A stretch of 64,000 nucleotides of DNA from Bradyrhizobium campsiandrae (GTDB lineage Bacteria > Pseudomonadota > Alphaproteobacteria > Rhizobiales > Xanthobacteraceae). Below, one piece after another: positions 24,813 through 33,602 of this stretch; the first letter of the stretch is position 1; the number at the start of each line of letters is the position of its first letter. The notes beneath the pieces were generated by a model, which was not told where the DNA came from, did not search any database, and saw only the letters and a list, made by a program, of their open reading frames with translations. The DNA lies in assembly GCF_014529705.1 (NCBI RefSeq), contig NZ_JAANIH010000025.1, positions 1-64,000 on the forward strand. The letters run 5' to 3'. The position numbers were made by a program, and so were the translations under genes.

Positions 24813-25472
24813 ATGGCGAAGGCCAGACAGAAGAGCGTTGCGCCGTCCCGCCCGAGAGGGCGTCGCAGCAAGGACATGCCGGATGGCCGCCAGGCACTCC
24901 TGGCGGCGGCAACCCACGCGTTCGCTTGTCACGGTTTTGATGGCGCCGATCTGCGCAGCTTCGCGGCCGACGCCAAGGTCAGCGCCAATCTTGTGCGCGT
25001 TCACTTTGGCAACAAGGCTGCGCTCTGGGAGGCTTGCCTCGATCGCGTCGTCGCGGTCGGGCTTCCTGCCATGGCCGGGGTCCAGAAGATCGCTTGCGAT
25101 TCCGCCCGCCCGCTGAGTGAACGGCTTTGCGCCGTGATCTCCGAGATCGCCCACTTCTACGCAGCCAATCCGGATGTCAGGGATTTCGTCGTCCGGCATG
25201 CGAGCGAAGCGCCGGAGCGTGCCGTGCTGGTGTCGGATCGGCTTCTGCGTCCCGCATATGCGACAGTGCGTGAGCTTTTCTCCGCCGGCATCGAAGCCGG
25301 AATCATTCGCAGCCCGCATCCCGCGCTGTTCTTTGCTCTTCTCAACGCGGCGCTCAACCAGCCACCGGCTTTTCCGATGCTGCTGAATCGGATCGCGCCC
25401 GAGATCGATCCGGAAACCTCCCGCGAGCTTCTGATCGAGACGACCATCGCGACGTTTCTCCACCTTCCATGA
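24813..25472 (+). CDS. TetR family transcriptional regulator
   Basis: A 219-residue repressor. The N-terminal helix-turn-helix is recognised in RQALLAAATHAFACHGFDGADLRSFAADAKVSANLVRVHFGNKAALWEACLDRV (read in pieces; recognition helix near NLVRVHFGNK). The remainder is a ligand-binding helical domain. ATG 24813 is preceded by AGG and is preferred over ATG 24801, which lies within the palindrome at 24778-24803. It is divergent from the aromatic cluster and is a plausible local regulator responding to a pathway intermediate. Confidence 0.9.
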   Translation: MAKARQKSVAPSRPRGRRSKDMPDGRQALLAAATHAFACHGFDGADLRSFAADAKVSANLVRVHFGNKAALWEACLDRVVAVGLPAMAGVQKIACDSARPLSERLCAVISEIAHFYAANPDVRDFVVRHASEAPERAVLVSDRLLRPAYATVRELFSAGIEAGIIRSPHPALFFALLNAALNQPPAFPMLLNRIAPEIDPETSRELLIETTIATFLHLP

Positions 25473-25532
25473 TGCTGGGTGACGTCGCCTGCCTTCCCAA
25501 ACGCCAACCCCAACCCGAGAGTGAGTATCCCT

Positions 25533-25796
25533 ATGCAGTTCCGCCTAGTTCTTGCCCTGCTGAGTGCAACCATGTCGCCGGCTCTGGCCCAGTCCGGTCC
25601 GAGCGAGGCCGACCAGCGGCAAGCCTGCATGGGAGATGCTCTTCGGCTTTGCGCCGCCTATGTCCCCGACCGGACGCAGATCAGGAATTGTATGGCTGCG
25701 CAGCGCGACCAGCTCAGCCCGCAATGCCGCGTCGTCTTTGATGCATCCGCCCAGGCTTTGAATCCACAACGGCGCGCCGGGTCCGGAGCGCCCTAG
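25533..25796 (+). CDS. small exported Cys-containing protein
   Basis: An 87-residue protein with signal peptide (MQFRLVLALLSATMSPALA). The mature part has four cysteines in a pattern CMGDALRLCAAYVPDRTQIRNCMAAQRDQLSPQC like one unit of the cysteine-rich Golgi-type repeat, with two probable disulphides. Bradyrhizobium-type genomes often encode such short exported proteins; function is unknown. The first start upstream (25479) would put 18 residues before the signal peptide, so 25533 is chosen. The stop overlaps the stop of the convergent IclR gene. Confidence 0.8.
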   Translation: MQFRLVLALLSATMSPALAQSGPSEADQRQACMGDALRLCAAYVPDRTQIRNCMAAQRDQLSPQCRVVFDASAQALNPQRRAGSGAP

Positions 25797-26584
25797 GATT
25801 CGATGGAGATGGCGGCCGCGGTTTCGCGTAACGGCGCAACGAACCCGGCCACGGCTTCGTCGAGCGAAAGCGCTGACCGGATCCAGATGATCGAGATGCA
25901 GCCGAACACGATGTCATCGCGAACGATCGGCACTGCGATCGACGCCGTCTTTGGATTGTATTCGCCCTCGCTGCGGATGGCGTAACCCCGCGCGGTCGTC
26001 TCGGCGATCATCTGGTCGAGGCGATCCTGGTCGAGAAAGGGGCGGTCGTCGGCTTCGTCGATGCGACGGAGATGACTGACGATGAGGTCGCGCTCGCGCG
26101 CGGGGCAGGCGGCGAGATAGGCGCGGCCCGCCGACGTGCGCAGCATCGGCAGGCGCTTGCCGATCATGCCGCGATCGATCGAGAGGGGGCTGCGCGAATG
26201 TGTGGTCTCCTGCACCACCATCGCGGCGTTCTCGTAAGTCGAGAGATCGACCGGCCAGACCAGGGTCTTGCTGAGTTCGGCCAGATAAGGCGCGGCCGCC
26301 TGGCAGATCACTACGCCTGGATCGTAGCCATCGCCAAGGCTCAGGGCGAGCCGGGTGACGCGAAAACGATCGTCGCTGGCGCTGCGGGCGACATAGCCGA
26401 GTTCCTCCAGCGTTTCGAGCAGGCGATAGACGGTCGGGCGGGGCAGATCGAGCGCGCGGGCGACGTCGCCGGCGCGGATGCCGCCGGAGCGGTTGACCTC
26501 CTGCAGCACGTCCAGCCCGCGCTTGAAGGCCCGGACGCCCTCCGACTGCCGCGGCGGCCCGTTCCGCGTCCGCTCCTTGGACAC
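25793..26584 (-). CDS. IclR family transcriptional regulator
   Basis: A 263-residue regulator. An N-terminal winged helix (VRAFKRGLDVLQEVNRSGGIRAGDVARALDLPRPTVYRLLETLEELGYV, in pieces) is followed by the IclR effector domain with PMLRTSAGRAYLAAC near the middle and GYAIRSEGEYNPKTASIAVPI towards the C-terminus. IclR members often control aromatic catabolic genes. It is divergent from the extradiol dioxygenase gene, which is its likely target. Confidence 0.92.
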   Translation of the reverse strand: MSKERTRNGPPRQSEGVRAFKRGLDVLQEVNRSGGIRAGDVARALDLPRPTVYRLLETLEELGYVARSASDDRFRVTRLALSLGDGYDPGVVICQAAAPYLAELSKTLVWPVDLSTYENAAMVVQETTHSRSPLSIDRGMIGKRLPMLRTSAGRAYLAACPARERDLIVSHLRRIDEADDRPFLDQDRLDQMIAETTARGYAIRSEGEYNPKTASIAVPIVRDDIVFGCISIIWIRSALSLDEAVAGFVAPLRETAAAISIES

Positions 26585-26730
26585 TTCGTGTTTTCTCCCT
26601 TGTGGCGCGAGACGGTGCGATTATCGTCGTTGCAAACGCGAAGCGATTGCGCGCGCCACCGTAGGGTCGTGTGCGACCGGTATCAAGTTCGCCGCAGTGC
26701 AGCGGATGCGATGCCCTTGGGAGAACGTCG

Positions 26731-27714
26731 ATGGAAATCACCGCACTCGGCTATATCGGGATCAACTCGTCCCAGCTCGACCAATGGGGGCAGATGGCGA
26801 CCGGCCTGCTCGGCATGCAGCAGGTCGATCGCGGCGGCAAGATGCGCGCCTTCCGCATGGATGATCGCAAGCAGCGCCTGATCGTCGACGGCAGCAGCGA
26901 TGCCGGCCTTGCGGTGATGGGCTGGGAGGTGCCTGGCATCGCGGAGCTCGACCAGCTGGCGGGCCGATTGGAAAGCCATGGCGTCAAGGTGACGCGCGGC
27001 TCGCGCGCTCTTGCCGACGAGCGCCATGTCGCCGAACTCATCACGTTTGCCGACCCGGCCGGCAACCGGCTGGAAGCTTTCTGCCAACCCGAGCTTGCAA
27101 GCGAGCCGTTCAAGCCGGGCCGCCCGATCTCGGGCTTCCGCACCGGCGCGCTCGGCATGGGGCACGCCGTGCTCAACGTCGAGGACGTCGAGCCGCTGTT
27201 GCCGTTCTATCGCGACGTGCTCGGCTTCCACGTCTCGGACTTCGGACTGAAGCCCTATGGCCTCTATTTCTTCCACGTCAACGGCCGCCACCACTCCTTT
27301 GCGATGGTCGGCTCGGGACGCAAGGCGCTGCATCATTTCATGGTCGAGCTCGGCAGCCTCGATGACGTCGGGCAGGGCTATGATCTCGCGCAGATGGACG
27401 ATGGCCGCATCGCCTACACGCTGGGCCGCCACACCAACGATCACATGACCTCGTTCTATGTGAACACGCCGTCCGGCTTCTTCGTCGAATATGGTTGGGG
27501 CGGGCGCGTGATCGACCCCCAGACCTGGCAACCGCACGAAACGTTTGATGGGCCGTCACTTTGGGGCCATGAACGGCTCAACATGCCGGAAGAGCAGCGC
27601 AAGCGCCTGCGCGACATGCGGATGGATGCGGCTGCGCGCGGCGTGCGCGTTCCCGATCCCCGCGTGCCGCCGCTGAACTGCGCCTGGCTGGATCAGATGG
27701 TCGCGCGCGAATGA
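26731..27714 (+). CDS. extradiol ring-cleavage dioxygenase (type I, BphC-like)
   Basis: A 327-residue non-haem iron enzyme of the vicinal oxygen chelate fold, two VOC modules. The Fe(II) ligands fall at His145 (GMGHAVLNV), His202 (ALHHFMVEL) and Glu253 (GFFVEYGWGG), with spacing like BphC (146/210/260). It opens catechol-type rings next to the hydroxyl pair (meta cleavage). The substrate may be a hydroxylated biphenyl, phenylpropanoid or similar. Together with the FAH hydrolase and monooxygenase a few kb away it would give a partial meta-cleavage path. Good ribosome site GGGAG. Confidence 0.93.
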   Translation: MEITALGYIGINSSQLDQWGQMATGLLGMQQVDRGGKMRAFRMDDRKQRLIVDGSSDAGLAVMGWEVPGIAELDQLAGRLESHGVKVTRGSRALADERHVAELITFADPAGNRLEAFCQPELASEPFKPGRPISGFRTGALGMGHAVLNVEDVEPLLPFYRDVLGFHVSDFGLKPYGLYFFHVNGRHHSFAMVGSGRKALHHFMVELGSLDDVGQGYDLAQMDDGRIAYTLGRHTNDHMTSFYVNTPSGFFVEYGWGGRVIDPQTWQPHETFDGPSLWGHERLNMPEEQRKRLRDMRMDAAARGVRVPDPRVPPLNCAWLDQMVARE

Positions 27715-27735
27715 TCGGCCACCTGGCGGAGCCGT

Positions 27736-28389
27736 TCACGCCTCGCCGAGATCGGGCTCCGTCAATATCCCCTGACGCAACGCCAATCGGACCAGCTCGA
27801 TGTCGGAGCCGACGCCGAGCTTGTCCTTGATCAGCGAATGCAGATTCGCCACCGTCTTGGGGCTGACATGCAGCGTCTCGGCGATCTCCTCCGTCGTGTT
27901 CTCGGCGAGCAGCAGCCGCAGCACCTCGAACTCGCGCGGGGTGAGGACATCAGCGGCCGAGTCCTCGCCGCTGATCCGGCTGAGGGCAAGCTCGTGGTCG
28001 ATGTCGGGGCTGATGGCGATCTTGCCGGCGAGCACGTCCATCACGGCGCGAACCAGCGTCTCCGGTGGACTGGTCTTGGTGACGTAGCCTCGCGCGCCGG
28101 CGCGGATGGCCTGTACGGCAAATCCGGCATTCTCGTGCATGGTGAAGACGAGGATCTTGGCGGCCTTGTCCCACTGCCTGATCCGCCTGACGGCCTCGAC
28201 ACCGCCGATGCCGGGCATGCTGAGATCCATGATGACGAGGTCGGGCGCGACGGACTTGAACAGGCGATAGGCCTCCGCGCCGTCGCTGGCTTCGGCGATG
28301 ACGCGCAGGCCCGGCTGCTTCTGCAGCACGGAGCGATAGCCTTCGCGAACGACCGAATGATCGTCGACCAGCAAAATGGTCGCGGTCAT
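27736..28389 (-). CDS. NarL/FixJ family response regulator
   Basis: A 217-residue regulator: receiver domain residues 1-120 with phospho-acceptor Asp55 (VIMDLSMPG) and Lys in the VTKTSPPE motif, then a LuxR-type helix-turn-helix at ~148-200 (LTPREFEVLRLLLAENTTEEIAETLHVSPKTVANLHSLIKDKLG read in pieces). Its start overlaps the last 4 bp of the kinase gene (28386-28389), so the two are translationally coupled partners. Target genes are unknown; the divergent DUF2380-like gene upstream of the kinase is a candidate. Confidence 0.94.
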   Translation of the reverse strand: MTATILLVDDHSVVREGYRSVLQKQPGLRVIAEASDGAEAYRLFKSVAPDLVIMDLSMPGIGGVEAVRRIRQWDKAAKILVFTMHENAGFAVQAIRAGARGYVTKTSPPETLVRAVMDVLAGKIAISPDIDHELALSRISGEDSAADVLTPREFEVLRLLLAENTTEEIAETLHVSPKTVANLHSLIKDKLGVGSDIELVRLALRQGILTEPDLGEA

Positions 28390-29771
28390 GCCGCGTGCTC
28401 CAGCGCCTGCGGGCCCGCGGCCGCGAGCGGAATGACGACGCGCAGTGCGGAGCCGCCGGATGGGCCGACCTCGAAGCTCAGCCGGCCGCGCAGGGCTGCG
28501 ACCCGCTCGCGCATACCGAGCAGGCCCATCCCTGACTTCGCGACAGGATCTGTCGAGCGGCCGTCATCGTCGATGGCGAGCGTGATCTCGTCGTCATGCA
28601 TCGTCAGTTCGAGGTTCACCCTGGTGGCGCCGGCATGCTTGGCGGCATTGGTGAGCGCTTCCTGGACGATGCGGTAGAGATTGGCACTGATCGTCGCCGG
28701 CAGGGTCTCGAACGTGCCGTCGAAGCGGATCGAAAAACGGGTCTCGCCGCGGCCACGGCCATTCCAGCCGGCAACGAGGCCTTCGAGGCTGGCGACGAGC
28801 CCGAGCTCCTCGACATCGGGCGGGCGCAATCGGAACAATGCGCCGCGCAGCGTCTCCATCATCCCGGTCGCGGTCCGCGCGATGCCGTCGCATTCGCCAA
28901 GCAGGGACGGGCATTCCTGTGCGGCGGTCTGCCGGGCGGAGGAGGCGAGGGCGCGGATGGCGGCCAGCGACTGGCCGAACTCGTCGTGCAGCTCGCGGGC
29001 GAGATGACGGCGCTCCTCGTCCTGGAGCGCGATCAGTTTCCGCGTCAGCTCGGCGCGCTCGGCCAGCGCGGTGTCGAGACTTTCGGCGAGATGGTTGAAG
29101 ATGTCGCGCACGGCCGAGAGCTCGGCGAGATCGAACGGCGGCAGCCGCGCGGTGAGGTCGCCGGCGGCGATCTGCTCGAGACCGGCGCGGATCATGCGGG
29201 TCGGACGCAGCGCGCGGGCGAGTGCGGCATAGACCAGCACGCACAGCAGCGGCAGGGCGATCGCCAGGGCCAGCATCAAGCGGCCGGCCTCGTGCCAGGC
29301 CTCTGCCGTCTGCACGGCCGGGTCGACCGAGACCACGGCCTCGCCGAGCTTCGTCCCGCGCAGGATCACAGGCCGCGCCGCCTCGCGGCCGGGGTCGAAC
29401 AGGCCGTGATAGAACGCCGTGAAGATCTGCGGCGGCGAGTCATCCGTAACAGGCGCACCGCTGCAGAAGCGCTGGAGCATCTCGCCGCTGGTGCCGCGGA
29501 ACGCCAGGCACAGGCCGGGCGTCATCACATAGGCCGAGACCGGATCGAGGTTGGGAAAATCGGAGCGCGGGCTTGCCGTCCACAGCACCTTGCCCTGTTG
29601 CAGCTCCAGCGTTTTCGCCACGATGGCGGCGATGCCGTCGTTGCGCGTATGGGCGGCGCGATCCGCCGTGATCAGGAAATAGGCTGAGATCGCGGCAAAG
29701 CAGGCGGCCGATATGGCGGCCACGCGCAAGGCCAGGCGGACCTTGAGATCGAATCTTTCGCGGTTCCACAT
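28386..29771 (-). CDS. NarX/DegS-type sensor histidine kinase
   Basis: A 461-residue inner-membrane kinase. A first membrane helix near residues 13-36, a periplasmic domain of ~130 residues with three Cys, a second helix near ~170-190 (LALAIALPLLCVLVYAALARAL) and a HAMP-like region lead to a HisKA_3 domain with the phospho-acceptor His in HLARELHDEFGQSL, then an HATPase domain ending MGLLGMRERVAALRG. ATG 29771 is preferred to 29810, giving the membrane helix at the N-terminus. It is coupled with the NarL-type regulator. Confidence 0.92.
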   Translation of the reverse strand: MWNRERFDLKVRLALRVAAISAACFAAISAYFLITADRAAHTRNDGIAAIVAKTLELQQGKVLWTASPRSDFPNLDPVSAYVMTPGLCLAFRGTSGEMLQRFCSGAPVTDDSPPQIFTAFYHGLFDPGREAARPVILRGTKLGEAVVSVDPAVQTAEAWHEAGRLMLALAIALPLLCVLVYAALARALRPTRMIRAGLEQIAAGDLTARLPPFDLAELSAVRDIFNHLAESLDTALAERAELTRKLIALQDEERRHLARELHDEFGQSLAAIRALASSARQTAAQECPSLLGECDGIARTATGMMETLRGALFRLRPPDVEELGLVASLEGLVAGWNGRGRGETRFSIRFDGTFETLPATISANLYRIVQEALTNAAKHAGATRVNLELTMHDDEITLAIDDDGRSTDPVAKSGMGLLGMRERVAALRGRLSFEVGPSGGSALRVVIPLAAAGPQALEHAA

Positions 29772-29957
29772 CGGCGTGCACCTGGCGCGAACGGAATGTC
29801 GCTCCCGCATTAAAGGGCAGAACGGTGCTTGCGCAAAGCGGCACCCTTACTGCGGTGCAATGTCGTGAAATTTTCCCGGTGCCGGTCGGGACGGTCACGG
29901 CTGCGGCAGATGGCGCGTCGGCCTAGCTTGCGGCCTTTCTGTCATCCGAGGCCCGCG

Positions 29958-30395
29958 ATGCGCCGTACCCTGTCGTTGCTGTCTTTGACTGCTCTACTCG
30001 GGGCCGGGCTGGATGGCCGGGCCGTCGCTGCCGAGACCACTGTCGCGCTCGACGATTTCAGCTACACCGATACCTCGGCCGAGCCTGTCGACCAGAGCGT
30101 CGCCCATGAGCGGCGGCTTCAGGCGTTCATGGTGGCGCTGCGGCGCGACATCGCCGCCGATCCGCGTTACCGGTTGGCGCCGTCCGAGCAGGAGGGGGCG
30201 GCGTTCAAGGTCATCGGCGGCATCCAGAAGACCAGCACACTGGTGCAATGGGCCAAGGTCGCGGTGATCGACGTCGGCGCCAGGAAGGTCGTGATGGACA
30301 AGCTCTACACCTTCCGCGGCGATAACGACGAATCGTGGGAGCGTGCCGAGATGTTCGTGTCCCGCGAGGTCATGGCCGCCTTGGCGCAGCCTTAA
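29958..30395 (+). CDS. exported DUF2380-like protein
   Basis: A 145-residue protein with signal peptide (about 1-24, GRAVA). The mature part (VALDDFSYTDTS near the start; YRLAPSE and VIGGIQKTSTLVQWAKVAVIDV; then DKLYTFRGDNDESWERAE) fits DUF2380, a family of small secreted proteins often next to two-component or methanol/PQQ-dehydrogenase genes in alphaproteobacteria. It is divergent from the kinase gene. Its stop codon overlaps the stop of the convergent dehydrogenase gene (shared TTAA at 30392-30395). Function is unknown. Confidence 0.68.
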   Translation: MRRTLSLLSLTALLGAGLDGRAVAAETTVALDDFSYTDTSAEPVDQSVAHERRLQAFMVALRRDIAADPRYRLAPSEQEGAAFKVIGGIQKTSTLVQWAKVAVIDVGARKVVMDKLYTFRGDNDESWERAEMFVSREVMAALAQP

Positions 30396-31423
30396 AAGGT
30401 CAGCTGCACCTTCATCGATTGCGCGCGGTCGCTGGCGAGCTCAAACGCGGCGACGGCGTTTTCGAATGGCATGGTCGCCGTGATCAGCGGCTTGACGTCG
30501 ATCAGGCCTTCGCCCATCAGCCGCACCGCCAGCTCGAACTCGGGATCGAAGCGGAAGGTGCCGCGGAGCTGTAGCTCCTTGGCGACGATGGAATTGATCG
30601 GCAGCGTCATCTCGCCGCCGAGGCCGAGCTGCACCAGCGTCGCGCCGGGACGGAGCACGTCGAGCGCGGCACGCAGCGCGGCCTGATTGCCGGAGGCCTC
30701 GAACAGGGTGTCGAACACGCCCTTGCCGACGCGCCAGGGATCGAGCGCGGCGGCATTGGTCGCGACGTTGATGGCGTGCGTGGCGCCGAGCTTCCTCGCA
30801 ACCGCGAGCGGTGCGTCGGCTACATCAGTCACCACGATCTCGGATGCTCCGCCGAAGCGCGCGACCAAGATCATCAACGCGCCGATCGGGCCGCAGCCGG
30901 TGATCAGCACGCGCTTGCCGAGGAGGGCGCCGGCCTGCTTGCCGGCGTGCAGGCACACCGCGAGCGGTTCGGCGACCGCGGCCTCCGCCAGCGACAGCTT
31001 GTCGGAGATCGGCACTGCCTGCGTCGCGTCGACGGTGATGAACTCGCGAAAGCCGCCCTGCACATGGGGAAAGCGCATCGCGCTCCCGAGGAAGCGCATG
31101 TCGAGGCACTGGTTGCGTAGGCCCTCCTGGCAATGCCGGCACGCGCTACAGGGTTTGCTCGGATTGACCGCAACGCGCGTGCCTGATTTCACGCTGCCGA
31201 CGCCATCGCCGACGGCCGCGACCACGCCCGCGATCTCGTGCCCCAGCGCCATCGGCTGCTGGATGCGCACCACGCCAAAACCGCCATGATGGTAATAGTG
31301 CAGGTCGGAGCCGCAGATGCCGCCATTGGCGATCTTGACGCGGACCTCGCCCGGACCGGGCGCCGTGTCAGGATAATTGTCGATCCGCAAATCCTTGGGC
31401 GCGTGAATGACGACGGCACGCAT
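30392..31423 (-). CDS. idnD: zinc alcohol dehydrogenase, probable L-idonate 5-dehydrogenase
   Basis: A 343-residue medium-chain dehydrogenase. The catalytic Zn ligands are Cys37 (GGICGSDLHYYHHGG), the His/Glu of ALGHEIAGVV, and the structural zinc is bound by the four cysteines of PCSACRHCQEGLRNQC. NAD is bound at GCGPIGAL. The DLHYYHHGGFG segment is typical of L-idonate dehydrogenase. It oxidises L-idonate to 5-ketogluconate, which the adjacent IdnO-type reductase would convert to gluconate. Gene order and 22-bp spacing suggest one operon with the two genes upstream. Confidence 0.88.
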   Translation of the reverse strand: MRAVVIHAPKDLRIDNYPDTAPGPGEVRVKIANGGICGSDLHYYHHGGFGVVRIQQPMALGHEIAGVVAAVGDGVGSVKSGTRVAVNPSKPCSACRHCQEGLRNQCLDMRFLGSAMRFPHVQGGFREFITVDATQAVPISDKLSLAEAAVAEPLAVCLHAGKQAGALLGKRVLITGCGPIGALMILVARFGGASEIVVTDVADAPLAVARKLGATHAINVATNAAALDPWRVGKGVFDTLFEASGNQAALRAALDVLRPGATLVQLGLGGEMTLPINSIVAKELQLRGTFRFDPEFELAVRLMGEGLIDVKPLITATMPFENAVAAFELASDRAQSMKVQLTF

Positions 31424-31445
31424 GGGCTGAGTTCCTTGTTCGCGA

Positions 31446-32213
31446 TTACATCGCGGCGATCATGCCGCCGTCGACATAGATGATCTGGCCGTTGACGTAA
31501 GTCGAGGCGTCCGAGGCGAGGAAGATCGCCGCGCCGACGAGTTCGTCCGGCTTGCCCCAGCGCTTGGAGGGGATGCGGCCCATCAGCCAGTTGTTGAAGT
31601 CGGGGTTGTTGACCAGCGCCTCGTTCATGTCGGTCAGCATGTAGCCGGGGCCGATGGCATTGGCCTGGATGCCGTGCTGGGCCCACTCCACCGCCATCGA
31701 GCGGGTCAGGTTCTTGATGCCGCCCTTGGCCGCGGTGTAGGGGGCAATCGTGGGGCGCGCCAGCTCGCTGCCGAGCGAGCCGATATTGATGATCTTGCCG
31801 CGCTTGCGCGGGATCATGCGCTTGCCGGCCTCACGCCCGATCACGAAGGCGCTGGTGAGATCGGTCTCGATCACCTTGCGCCATTCGTCGGTGGTGAATT
31901 CCGCGAGCGGCTTGCGGTGCTGGATGCCGGCATTGTTGACGAGAATGTCGACGGCGAGCCCTTCGCGGTCGAAGCGCTCGAAGGCGCCGACGATCGCGGG
32001 CTCGTCGGTGACGTTGAAGGCGGCCCCTTCGGCCTGGTGGCCGGCGGCGCGAAAGTCAGCGACGGCCTGCTCGACACGCTTGGGATCGACGCCGTTGATG
32101 ATGATCTTCGCGCCGGCCTTGGCCATGCCCTCGGCGATGGCGCGGCCGAGTCCACGGGAGGAGCCGGTGACGAGGGCGGTGCGGCCGGACAGATCGAACA
32201 GGGCGGTGCTCAT
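31446..32213 (-). CDS. idnO: SDR family gluconate 5-dehydrogenase
   Basis: A 255-residue classical SDR: TGSSRGLGRAIA (nucleotide binding, ~16-27), NNAGIQ, Ser in IGSLGSE and the YTAAK catalytic pair, ending in VNGQIIYVDGGMIAAM. The overall pattern matches gluconate 5-dehydrogenase (IdnO), which interconverts 5-ketogluconate and D-gluconate. It lies between the IdnD-type and enolase-superfamily genes with 12-22 bp gaps, so a common transcript is likely. Confidence 0.88.
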   Translation of the reverse strand: MSTALFDLSGRTALVTGSSRGLGRAIAEGMAKAGAKIIINGVDPKRVEQAVADFRAAGHQAEGAAFNVTDEPAIVGAFERFDREGLAVDILVNNAGIQHRKPLAEFTTDEWRKVIETDLTSAFVIGREAGKRMIPRKRGKIINIGSLGSELARPTIAPYTAAKGGIKNLTRSMAVEWAQHGIQANAIGPGYMLTDMNEALVNNPDFNNWLMGRIPSKRWGKPDELVGAAIFLASDASTYVNGQIIYVDGGMIAAM

Positions 32214-32225
32214 CTCAAGACATCC

Positions 32226-33425
32226 TCAAATGGTGGAGCGGCGCACGATCAGATCGGAGCGCTCGAAGACGGCGGGCAGAAGGTCGACGCCAAGGCCGGG
32301 GCCTTCCATCGGGAAGACGTAGCCGTCCTTGATCACGGGCATCGGCGTGACGAGCTCATTGTACCAGCCCTTGTAGAAGGCGCGCACGGATTCCTGGATC
32401 AACGTGTTGGGCTGGCTGAACGACATGTGGATGGCGGCGATGAAGCCGATCGGGCCGATGCAGTCATGCGGCGCGAAGGGCCGGTGATAGGTCTCGGCCA
32501 TTGCGGCGATCTTGCGCCCCTCGGTGAGGCCACCGGTCCAGCACAGATCCGCCATCACCACATGCATGGCATCGCGGTCGAGCATGTCCTTGTAGGGGAA
32601 GCGCGAGCCCAGTGTCTCGCTGGCGCAGACCCAGACGTCGGTCGAGCGCGCGTATTCGGCCAGCGCCTGCGGCGAGTTCATGCGGATCGGGTCTTCGTAC
32701 CAAGTCGGCTTGTAGGGCTCGAGCGCGCGTGCGATCTGCTTCGCGGTCGGCAGATTCCACAGCGAGTGGAGCTCGACCATGATCTCCATGGCGTCGCCGA
32801 CCGCCTTGCGGATCTTCTCGAACGGCTCGATCGCCTGCTTCATCTGCGCGGCGGTGATGTAGAGGCCCTTGTTCTCCTGCGCCGCCGGATCGAACGGCCA
32901 GATCTTCATCGCCGAGATGCCGCTTTCCAGCAGGCTTTCGGCGAGCGCATCGGCGCGGTTCATGAAGCCGTCGAGGTCTTCATAGGGACCCCTGGAGGCG
33001 CCGAGATTCCAGTTCGAGACCGGGCTGATATTGGTGGAGCGGACATATTGCGTGCCGGCGCAGGTGTTGTAGATGCGCTGCTTGTCGCGGCAGAGGCCAC
33101 CGAGCATCTGGTGCACCGGCTGATTGCAGACCTTGCCGAACAGATCCCACAGCGCGATGTCGATCGCGGACGCCGCGCGATATTCGACGCCGGTCGAGGA
33201 CTGCGCCATCGGCAGGTTCAGCATGTCGCGATGGATCGCTTCGATGTGGAGGGGATTGCGGCCGAGCAGGCGGCCGGCAAAGGTGTCATGGATCTGAGCC
33301 TCGACGGCGCCTGCACCATAGAAGGTTTCGCCGAGACCGATCACGCCGCTATCGGTGTGAACGCGCACCCAGATGACGTTGGAGAATTCCTCGGTGCGCA
33401 GCGTCTCGATCGAAATGATCTTCAC
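32226..33425 (-). CDS. enolase-superfamily dehydratase (mandelate racemase/gluconate-type)
   Basis: A 399-residue enzyme of the mandelate racemase/muconate lactonizing subgroup that dehydrates sugar acids. Metal-ligand candidates in order are VELHSLWN, WYEDPIR and CASETLG, with the general-base region MKIWPFD before them and PHDCIGP near the C-terminus. Closest idea is a gluconate/galactonate-like dehydratase. It is the first gene of an apparent operon with idnO- and idnD-like genes, and divergent from a GntR regulator and MFS transporter. Exact substrate is unknown. Confidence 0.9.
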   Translation of the reverse strand: MKIISIETLRTEEFSNVIWVRVHTDSGVIGLGETFYGAGAVEAQIHDTFAGRLLGRNPLHIEAIHRDMLNLPMAQSSTGVEYRAASAIDIALWDLFGKVCNQPVHQMLGGLCRDKQRIYNTCAGTQYVRSTNISPVSNWNLGASRGPYEDLDGFMNRADALAESLLESGISAMKIWPFDPAAQENKGLYITAAQMKQAIEPFEKIRKAVGDAMEIMVELHSLWNLPTAKQIARALEPYKPTWYEDPIRMNSPQALAEYARSTDVWVCASETLGSRFPYKDMLDRDAMHVVMADLCWTGGLTEGRKIAAMAETYHRPFAPHDCIGPIGFIAAIHMSFSQPNTLIQESVRAFYKGWYNELVTPMPVIKDGYVFPMEGPGLGVDLLPAVFERSDLIVRRSTI

Positions 33426-33517
33426 AGGCCTTGTCCTCCCGTCACGGCGCCTCGCGCCGACATGTTTTCATTTCGCACTGCAGCATGGTGCGAGGTCGAT
33501 CGGAGTCTTACGCCTGC

Positions 33518-33533
33518 TTGTAATATATCACAA
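33518..33533. promoter_or_regulatory. GntR-type operator candidate
   Basis: Near-perfect palindrome TTGTAATATATCACAA (two mirrored mismatches) between the divergent dehydratase and GntR genes. AT-rich with TTGT/ACAA arms like FCD-type GntR sites. It would let the regulator control both directions. Confidence 0.55.
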
Positions 33534-33602
33534 CATGTTTTAAGGCTGCCACAAACAAGGCGCCGCCCTGCGAGCGACAACGCAGGCCGACGGGAGGCAA
33601 AC

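Noticed and set aside
26665..26678. GGTCG-TGTG-CGACC hairpin as the IclR operator
   Set aside because: Only 5-bp arms, easily found by chance at this GC content; not enough support.
31674..33602. An open frame on the + strand continuing ~640 codons upstream of the GntR start
   Set aside because: It lies antisense to idnO- and dehydratase-type genes with strong motifs; the GntR protein begins at 33603 with its own ribosome site.
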